Of a DNA stretch of 5,050 nt, positions 4,977 to 5,050 are shown in pieces. Numbering within the stretch: the stretch's first letter is position 1; every line of letters begins with the position of its first letter. Below the pieces are notes generated by a model. The model searched no databases. It saw nothing but the letters and a program-made list of their open reading frames with translations, and was not told the origin of the DNA. The translations under genes and the position numbers were made by a program. Source of the stretch: an uncultured Neisseria sp. (lineage in GTDB: Bacteria > Pseudomonadota > Gammaproteobacteria > Burkholderiales > Neisseriaceae); contig CALFOA010000261.1 of the NCBI GenBank assembly GCA_937919795.1, forward strand, positions 1 through 5,050. Direction: 5' to 3'.

Positions 4977-5050
4977 TCAAGCATAACTACGCTTACCAAA
5001 AATCGCACTACCCACCCGAACATGAGTCGCGCCACAAGCCACCGCCAGCG
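4977..5050 (-). CDS. yggS: Pyridoxal phosphate homeostasis protein YggS, C-terminal end (partial)
   Basis: Only the last 23 codons are in the window, read on the minus strand from base 5048 to the TGA at 4977-4979. The peptide ends ACGATHVRVGSAIFGKRSYA. The pattern (V/I)R(V/I)G(S/T)AIFG(K/A)R.Y is the typical C-terminus of the YggS/PLPBP family, where R and G(S/T) of this stretch hold the cofactor phosphate. The family binds pyridoxal 5'-phosphate without known catalytic activity and helps balance PLP and amino acid pools. Position immediately upstream of proC and yggT is the classic context and supports the call. The rest of the gene lies beyond the right edge. Confidence 0.88.
   Translation of the reverse strand, partial: LAVACGATHVRVGSAIFGKRSYA

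Overview
The window comes from a Neisseriaceae chromosome. The best clue is the 11-base core GCCTGTCTGAA, present seven times (both strands), three times as the 12-mer TGCCTGTCTGAA. That 12-mer is the DNA uptake sequence dialect described for Neisseria wadsworthii (TG-wadDUS), not the classical meningococcal/gonococcal ATGCCGTCTGAA. The encoded proteins also look neisserial (ProC with TSKGGTT, a 138-residue DksA without a full zinc finger). N. wadsworthii or a close relative is the likely source; the species is inferred from the dialect alone.

Layout. Bases 2-2467 (+) hold the 3' part of rne (RNase E): most of the catalytic half and the whole disordered tail. It ends in a strong terminator built from two head-to-head uptake sequences (2489-2525). 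Bases 2468-2755 are non-coding and hold an orphan ribosome-binding site, a lone uptake sequence, an isolated extended -10 promoter-like motif and a bidirectional terminator (2702-2740) where rne and dksA converge. Everything to the right is on the minus strand, in transcription order: the last 23 codons of yggS (4977-5050), proC (4104-4907), yggT (3376-3933) and dksA (2756-3172).

How the genes relate. yggS (pyridoxal phosphate homeostasis), proC (last step of proline synthesis) and yggT (small membrane protein) form a cluster seen in many proteobacteria. DksA is the RNA polymerase secondary-channel regulator of the stringent response, and RNase E the main mRNA-decay endonuclease. The minus-strand genes are separated by 69, 170 and 203 bases with hairpins and candidate promoters between them, so they need not be one uninterrupted operon.

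This is a housekeeping region: no mobile element, CRISPR array, tRNA, rRNA or defence system is visible. Points worth a second look are how uptake sequences have been recruited into expression signals (terminator, proC upstream region, yggT leader, in-frame in proC), a possible small transcript between rne and dksA, and an aromatic amphipathic helix in the RNase E tail.
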